Of a stretch of DNA of 64,000 nucleotides, positions 56,881-64,000 are shown one piece after another (position 1 is the first letter of the stretch; every line of letters begins with the position of its first letter). The translations under genes were made by a program, and so were the position numbers. This DNA comes from Cheiracanthium punctorium (Eukaryota > Arthropoda > Arachnida > Araneae > Cheiracanthiidae): the NCBI GenBank assembly GCA_038373885.1, contig JAWZYV010012236.1:154024-218023 (forward strand). Reading direction: 5' to 3'. The notes beneath the pieces are model-generated. The model was not told the DNA's origin. It was given only the letters and a program-made list of their open reading frames with translations, and made no database searches.

Positions 56881-57594
56881 TGTTATTTAATAAAGATAAT
56901 ATGGTATATCTTATACGAAACCTTTTAGAGTTTATTACTGAAAATAACAAACAATAACCTAATTTACCACAAAAAAAGAGCATCTTTCATGCGATTAGTA
57001 TTTGCGAATTACTAAAGTTAAAAAATGTTTTTCTTTTCTTTTTCGCATTTCGATAGCAACAAATAGTTTTGATGCCATTCAATAATTCTAATTAGCCTAA
57101 ATGTGATTTCCATGAACGTGCCACCATTATTTCTGGAGAAACTTTATATTTTTTTGTGGCATGATCATAAAAAGTTATTTCCAAATTAAAAATGACACAT
57201 GAAAATGGGGATTCAGTTGACCGATCACATTTACACTGTGAGTGTGTATAGTAAACTGAATCATGTATTATGTTATCAATAAAACTATGTGTTTCAGTCG
57301 TTGTTTACTAATATGACAAATGTCTCTATCAATCATGTAGTGAAATTTAAAACTAACGAGACGTCGATTTTTTTTGAACAATGGAATATTCTAAATCTAG
57401 AAATCAATGTGTTTAGAATTACGAGAATAAACGAAATATGTGATATGTATCTATAAACAGACTCTTCTCAAGTGAGTTATGTTTTTAAGTATCAATGGTA
57501 ATCAATCCAAATCTTTCAAACTGAAATATAAATGACAATTTCTGAGTCATTTTATTCTCTACCCATTCTCAATCTCGTTGTCTGTCAAATGATG

Positions 57595-57642
57595 TATGCA
57601 TGTATGTATATATATGTATGTATGTATGTATATCTATATTTA
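57595..57642. repeat. (TATG)n microsatellite
   Basis: TATG/TATA repeats directly left of the mariner-like MITE. Confidence 0.85.
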
Positions 57643-58088
57643 TACAGGGTGATTCGAAATTAGTTTTATACACTTTTAGGAAGGGTAGGATACACCAAAA
57701 CTGTTCAAAATCACATAGCAATGCGGGACCGGAAACGTCGTCTTCATGTACCTGTTAATAATCACTTTGGAGAAGTGTTCAAGTATTAGTAAACTTTTCG
57801 ACCATGATTTTTCAAAAGCTAATCCATCTTTCACAGATTGCACTAGATAAAAATTGTGAATTCAGAATTTTTTCTTTCATTACATTTATAAAATTGTCGG
57901 GGGAAAGCCCATTGTATATGAAACTTGGTTAAGATATTAGACGCACACTTCAACACTTCTTTCAAAGTGATTATTAACAGGTACATGAAGACTAAGTTTT
58001 CGGCACAGCATTGCTATGTTATTCTGAACCGTCTTGGTGTATCCTACCCCTCCTAAAAGTTTGTAAAACTAATTTCGAATCACCCTAT
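57643..58088. mobile_element. mariner/Tc1-type MITE, about 440 bp
   Basis: The left end CAGGGTGATTCGAAATTAGT and right end ACTAATTTCGAATCACCCT are inverted copies, and similarity continues about 130 bases inward (GGATACACCAAAACTGTTCA; AGGTACATGAAGAC). TA precedes the left end. No transposase. Confidence 0.85.
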
Positions 58089-58205
58089 GTACACCCATAA
58101 AAGACCCCTAAGTCTTTGCGAAAAATATGTGATTACATGAGTCGTCATTCTTAAAAATAAAATATTTGTTCATTTACAAGCATTTTTGATTACAAATACA
58201 ACAGC

Positions 58206-58737
58206 TCATTTGAAAGTGGAAACATTTCTTTCGAAATCGTCATCCGTTAAACTTACACAAATGGAAAAAAATGACTTGTAGGAACTGATTACTTTATAAA
58301 GAACTTGCTTTAATACATTTGTTGTGGTCAGTTCAAACCATGTGAGATATTGGTAAGAGAAGTAATGCCCAATAGCTTTTGGATGTATGAATGACAAAGG
58401 AAGTTGAATCGACAGGACTTTACTACATAACAGAGGGGAACAGATTTTTTTGCCTCCTTCCTTCCATGAGATAGGACACTCTTTCATTTTAAGAAAAATT
58501 ATCTCTTTGTTGCATATATATTTTTTTAGTGAGATATTCATGAGCTTTTGAAGATAAACCACGTATCTTCATTTCAAATTCCAGCAATTTTGAGGTCCTA
58601 ATTCTCATCGCATTGAGTCTATCTAGGGACTTAGCATCATTTCGCCAAGAGGACACTGACACTTTCTCACGCCCTTTATCTTTTGTAATGATGCAAAAAT
58701 GGGCTTTGGAGATTGTAATTTGTACATCAAGCTTCAA
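58206..58737 (-). other. Two overlapping open frames of unknown nature
   Basis: On the minus strand 58737-58489 (82 codons) and 58562-58206 (118 codons) are open in an AT-rich region. The first is rich in charged residues (KDKGREKVSVSSWRND), the second has Cys/Ser-rich and aromatic stretches. No domain recognised, no splice sites convincingly linking them. Possibly coding remnants or chance. Confidence 0.2.
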
Positions 58738-60522
58738 GACTTTCTAAAAAAGTAACTGTTTACATGCAGAAACTTATGTAACATCAAGGAAATGAAATAT
58801 TTAATGTATTTTTAAGTCATCAGGCTCTCTTCTAACGGGTTGCGTATTGATAACTCTATACAAATAGTACATGCGTGTAGTGTTGCACTGATAATCACTA
58901 TGCTGATTTGTCTAAGTGGAAAGCTTACGTCTTTAAGTTGATTTGATTAACCTTAATACAGGCCTATAGATGCTTGAATTGATTCCATTAAGTTTAAATT
59001 CCATTAAAAATAATCACTACATGTTTCAAAGGTAAATCCAGATAATAAAAATAAAATTGATTAAAAATGATAAAAATTAGTTTACGTGGGTTAGTCAAAT
59101 TACACACAAGAAAAGAATTTAGCACTGAAAAAAACAATGTATAACTTATTACTGACACAGGAAAAAAAAATATCCTCATCGTTAATATATTTACTGCCAT
59201 GGAAAATATTTTTCACTCCAAATATCAAAATCTCTTTTCAAAACAAACAAAAAAAAACTTTAAAATTTAATTTTTACTCATGAAAATATCCTTATGTTAC
59301 TTTGCAAGTGATTGGAGTCATATCAGGGGAGAAAAATCTCTAAAGACAATTTTATAATTTTACAAGTCTTAATTTTCACAGGAAGACACTACCAAAGTTA
59401 CCTTTTCTCACTTCTGGTTATGCACATTACGATTTTTTGGGATGATCTACGGATCTTGATTTTAAACTAGTACTCGTAACATGAAATCTTATATAATACG
59501 CTATGTATGCGGTACCAAAATCGACGATATTTCTACGCTGCGAACGGAAACAGCTAGATGTAAACATTAGTGCAATAACAACAACGCATGTGCGAAATTC
59601 CAAATTAACAGTTCAATGACGTCAAATGGAGCAAGCATATATCACACAGTAGCTAGATTACAAAATAATAATGGATACAGAAAAATGCCAGATCTTTCGG
59701 ACTTTTTCACAGCTTTAAAATATAGAATTTACAACACTTGGCTCATTAATCGCCCATCTAAAAAATGTCACCATGCATTGGGCTAAAGCGCGTTTTAGCT
59801 ATTTGCTGTTTCCACATCGGCTTTTAGGATGACACCCAAAATGTGTAGCAACTCTAACCTGAATAAATTTAATGACAAATACCCTTATAACAAAGAAATA
59901 TGATTTTTATTGAAATGAGTCCAGAAATTTATAGCAAACACACTGCACCGAGTATAAAGAACAACAAGGTATGGGGCGATGAAGCTGGCCACCTAGGTGG
60001 ATAGTAATTCAAATTGCACGTAATGTGAAATACATAATTCAAATTGCAATTAATTTGTCAAACTAATATGGATGCAATCGATCGCTTACTGTTGATCGAT
60101 GAACTTTCACAACTTAACATAGAGCTTAATCTTGCTAATAGAATAATCTTGCAAGAAAAAAAGTCAGTGAATGCTTAAAGAAAAAAAAAAAAAAAAAAAA
60201 AAAGAGTTATTAGCTAGAAACAAACTATCCCGAAAATCCATCAAACTTGACTATTACATGGGAAGATTTTGATGATTTGGTTTGTAAAGTTTGTTTTTCA
60301 GTAGTGTCGAATCCATCGAAGTGAAAATACAGTAAAAACAAAAACCTGAAAATAACCACAACTCCCCACCCCTATGCCTTTTACTTCTGTATGGTAACAC
60401 AGATTATATATATGTGGCTATGTGTGCATGTCATGTTTTTAAATTACGAAATTGAAGCAATGAATTGAATTTTTGCACTTTAAAAATGTAACATTTATTT
60501 TGCAAGCTAAAACATTATTTAA
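58738..60522. other. No recognised gene
   Basis: AT-rich sequence with an A-run at 60180-60203. Nothing else recognised. Confidence 0.4.
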
Positions 60523-62104
60523 TACACAGGGTGTCCTATAAAAATTGACCTTGGCTTTATTCCTTAAATACTGATCATAGATTTATATAACAAAGTAAAA
60601 TGACGTAAAAAAAAAGGGGTACAGCATTTTATGGTATTGATTAAAATTTTCAAATAAATGCAAAATTTTAAATTTTTACACCGCTTCCGTAGGGAACAAA
60701 AAATAAAAAAAAAAATTTAATTAGTAAAATATCCTTATACTTTTTTAATTAGGTGATGCACAAACTTTCAGCCTTTCATCATAAAAATGATCAGAGATAT
60801 GAAGATAAATACAGGGTGTTTCATAAAAGATGGACAAAACTTTAATAGGTAATACACATCTAAACAAACAACTTTCATTAGAGAATGCATGGTTAGAATT
60901 AAAATGCAAAGGCGCTAGAAGGCAAAGTCGACGGTCTTATGCGACAAAAAACATGCAAAGAACGATTAAGTTTAAAAAAAAAAAAATTAATGATACACGT
61001 GATTAGTGGTCAAAACAGTGACTAACAGCGGCTATGCACGCGATATAACGACGAAGAAAAGATTGGCGATCATTCTATTTGAAACACGCCAGACATATCG
61101 TGCACTTTCCCTGTAGCGGCTGAAAGTCTGATGACGAGTTCTTTTTGAAATTAAATGGAATCTCATGCATAAGAGCCTTCAGTTATTCTTGCAAAAAGAA
61201 ATCGAAACATAAAGATCTGGTAGGCTCGGTGGACAAGGTACAGGATAATTTTTCTCAATCCATTGGTTTGGAAGACTTGCGTCCAGATAGTTTCGCACAA
61301 CTCATGCATAATGAGCTGGTGCTCCATCCTGCTGGAACCACACTAGCCGCCGGAAGAGTAGGGGAACGTCTTTCAATATATTTGGCAGCATATGCGCAGG
61401 AAAGTGAATGATTTCTTTCCGTCAACGTGTCCTGGCAAGAAGATAAAGTCCGAGTTGGTGATTATTCCTGACTAAACATTTAAGAAAAGCGTTAATCCCA
61501 TATCATTAAACTTGCTTTTGTAACTTAATCGTTCTTTCTTATCTCAACACCAACTTCGACGTCCTCTAGTAATTTTGCATTTCAATTCCAACGACGAATT
61601 CTTTGATGAAGGTGTTTGTTTGGATGTGCGACACCACTTCTAAGTTTTGGCCTTTTATGAAACACCTTGTATATGCTGACTTAAACCACTTTTCAATGGT
61701 TCTCGAAGGGAAAAAAATCCCGTCAAATGATCGCGTTCCAGGAGCTGACATAAATTATTAAAACAACGATTTTACAAATACACAAATACTTTTGCTATTG
61801 CTGATAATTGTACAGCTTCTCACCAATTTTGTTTAAACACATCCGAGGGCCTTTTACGATGTGTCAGGTTGAAATTTTGTACATTACATTATTAATGTAT
61901 GGGGCAAATTTTACTAACTATGAATCTTTTTGAACGCATATCGTACAAAAATTTAAATTTGCATTTATTTCGATTTAATCTTCTGAAAATTTTGATGATT
62001 TCATAGAATTCTGCATCTTTTTATGCCACTTTGGAATTTGTTATACATGGTATGTGATCAATATTTAAGGAATACGGAGGTCAATGTTTCTGGGGTACCG
62101 TGTA
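60523..62104. mobile_element. Outer TA-flanked MITE containing a nested mariner
   Basis: Ends CACAGGGTGTCCTATAAAAA at 60525 and, on the other strand, CACGGTACCCCAGAAACATT at 62102, then a shared TTGACCT..ATTCCTTAAATA(C/T)TGATCA. TA flanks both sides. The nested mariner lies at 60812-61669. Confidence 0.65.
60810..61671 (-). mobile_element. mariner-like element (858 bp), transposase decayed
   Basis: Element 60812-61669, ends CAGGGTGTTTCATAAAAG and CTTTTATGAAACACCTTG, TA on both sides. On the minus strand around 61200-61350 the catalytic region reads VWFQQDGAPAHYA, then RNYLDASLPNQWIEK and PSLPDLYVSISF. The second Asp of the DDE/D triad (QQDGAPAHY) is present. The usual SPDLTPLDFF is altered and frames are broken, so it is inactive. 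Confidence 0.85.
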
Positions 62105-64000
62105 TTAATTTAAATTCTATTAAGCATTAGTTTCCATCTGATCAAACCTACTACTACTAAGAAACAAATAAATTAATAAAATTAAGTAAATAAAATAAAG
62201 AAAATCTTCTCATAGCAATCCAATCATTAGTCTTAAACAGAAAAAATACTAATAAGCATTTAATTGTATTGGTTTTCAGATAGAAAACAAATTGCGAAAG
62301 TCTCGACAAATGTCAGGATTCCGTTTTTAACGAGGGTTCCAATTTCTTTTCCTTTCGGTGTTCCAGCAAATGCCCCCAGAACTTTCCTCTTTATTAGATT
62401 CATCCCTTTTGAACGACCTATCATTATTCCATTAGCAAACCAATTCTTTTTTCATCTCCATCAAATCAAACATCAACGAAACACACAATATGACAGAGTA
62501 TCCATTAAGTACGTGAATATTTTTTTTTCTCCTACATTTCATACCAGCGCATCAAAAAAAAAAAAAAAAATGTTTGTCAGAAGGCAATTGTTATGAAAAA
62601 ATGTTAACGCTTCCTGAATCCCGATCTCTCATTTGTATCAAATGGCGATTCCGATTGTAATGGTGCGAGCATTGTATTTTCTTGGCGAGTTGGAAAGAGT
62701 TTTGTGGCTGAATGGGGTCAGCGTGTCCGTGGCAGACGGTTCTTAACTCCGAGGCACAAGTGTGATCCGAATTGTGACGCACTGATCACGAGCTTCAGTG
62801 AGCAAGGATAAGTTCGTGTCCACACTAGTTCCAGTTAATAGATCGATTTTCTTTACCTTTGACGTAGCAATACTTTAATTTTTTAACAAACAAGATAAAT
62901 TTTAAAGTAAAATTAAAAGCTATTTTTCAATTTTGTTAACAAAAGCATCTTAAAGCAATTCTTAAAAGTGTATTCGATTTGAATCAGGTTTCTTATCTCT
63001 ATTTTTTATAATAAAGGTGTTTGTTGTCCAATACAGATTAAAATTTCTCTCAAGTTGTATGCACATAATATATTTGAACATTCCCATCGTTGCCCATCGT
63101 AGATTTAAACATTCCCATCGTCCCAACATGCTCATTACCATCGTTGAAAATGCAAATCGCCTATTATCTTTCATGATTAGGGTTGCTTTCTAGCATTGGT
63201 CTTTGAATATTGAGCTTTGCGATTGAGCAAGGCTAGGTCCGATTGCCGCTTACAGCAATGGGAGCAACGCTGGACACCAAAGAAAATCCTCATAGTTGTG
63301 CCTTCTCAATATGCGAATAAACAAGATGAATCAGTTCAGTAGGGATTGTAAACGTGTAAACAGCTCTGCCTCCCCGTACATAAGCCAATACTGCTTGGAT
63401 TTACTGCAGAGTAAAAAGAACTTTGCCCTTTTTTGCCCAAGACGCGCGGAGGATTAAAAGAGATAAATTATGCCAAAGTCGTACAGCAAAACATTTTCAA
63501 CGTGTTTGTTTTATTGATACATAAAAACCTGCATAATTAATAATGAACATTTTTACTGCCATTGTTTTAAAAAGAGAAGTTACCTTTCTGTGCCCAGGGC
63601 CGGTCCTAGGTATTTTCCAACGTCGAGCGAACTGGAAAAACGCGTCCCCCTCCAGGCCATTTAAGAAAGATCAGCTGGGAAAGATTTAAAGTTTTCAGAG
63701 CAGGTAAAGGCTCCAAGTGTGGGAATCGATGTTCTGGAATGAGGACCGATATCGCCTGGCGGAAGAGAACCTCTACTCTCTCTACGTGCCCCCCCCCTTT
63801 CCAGTAGCGCCTAATGGCCTCCCGAAATGCAAAATTCTATTATTTTAGGCCCGTTGTTCAAAATCCCTGCTGTTTCGATCCATCTCGTTCCGATTAGAGG
63901 AAAGCGAAGGCTTCGCCCTCGCAGGCACTCTAGCAATACACTTTGACTTTGATCTCTATCCATCCATTTACTTAATTCTAGTCGATGATCTGGAGATGTT
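62105..64000. other. Right edge, no recognised gene
   Basis: A GC-richer block at 62630-62810 and another at 63200-63280 have short open frames without motif. CAGGGCCGGTCCTAGG at 63596 is a typical hAT-MITE left end with no right end inside the window. A repeated AACATTCCCATCGT motif occurs at 63078 and 63109. The last 200 bases are GC-richer and may belong to a repeat extending past the edge. Confidence 0.4.

Overview
This window looks like nuclear DNA from a chelicerate, most likely a spider. The evidence is the strongly AT-rich background, long G/C homopolymer runs at transposon ends, Gypsy-type gag proteins starting MAFxxxxxK(A/Q)DL of the kind common in spiders and ticks, and a very dense load of hAT, mariner, pogo and TTAA-type elements. 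No complete host gene is visible. The species call is an inference. I see no rRNA gene, convincing functional tRNA, CRISPR array or bacterial feature.

Layout. 1-8.5 kb is AT-rich and holds one 2.1-kb hAT-type element (2670-4776). 8.5-19.9 kb holds a decayed Gypsy-like element in the order promoter/PBS, gag, zinc knuckle, protease, a long USP10 (deubiquitinase) segment, then RNase H. USP10 sequence occupies the place where reverse transcriptase should be. An 8-kb hAT element (11102-19067, TSD ATCAAGAA) splits the USP10 reading frame. 20.2-28.1 kb is a mosaic: a CCC-ended element with a 2-bp duplication, a retroposon with a 7-bp duplication and internal tandem repeats, hAT fragments, SINE-like units and TTAA elements. 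28.8-37.2 kb contains a TTAA element with copia-like gag remains, hAT MITEs, and mariner deletion derivatives.

37.4-49.2 kb is a nested structure that can be resolved exactly. A hAT-superfamily transposon with inverted repeats of about 350 bp (37364-49161, TSD ATAGATAC) carries a divergent, broken transposase. That transposase is split by an 8.9-kb element (38336-47208, 2-bp TSD AA) with CCCAGGTAGCACA ends. The inner element carries a THAP-like exon behind a promoter-like region, subterminal tandem repeats, and five smaller elements inside it (MULE-like, pogo/Tigger-like, and at least three short MITEs).

50.2-55.5 kb is a diverged inverted repeat of about 450 bp with tRNA-Arg-like parts. It encloses a young LTR retrotransposon (51012-54736, TSD CACTT) whose only ORF is a gag-integrase fusion lacking protease and reverse transcriptase. 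55.6-64 kb has mariner-type elements, a foldback hairpin and a diverged copy of a sequence also found at 31 kb. Functionally the window is a record of transposon-in-transposon insertion, transduction of a host gene segment, and loss of autonomy. No operon-like co-operation between genes is present.
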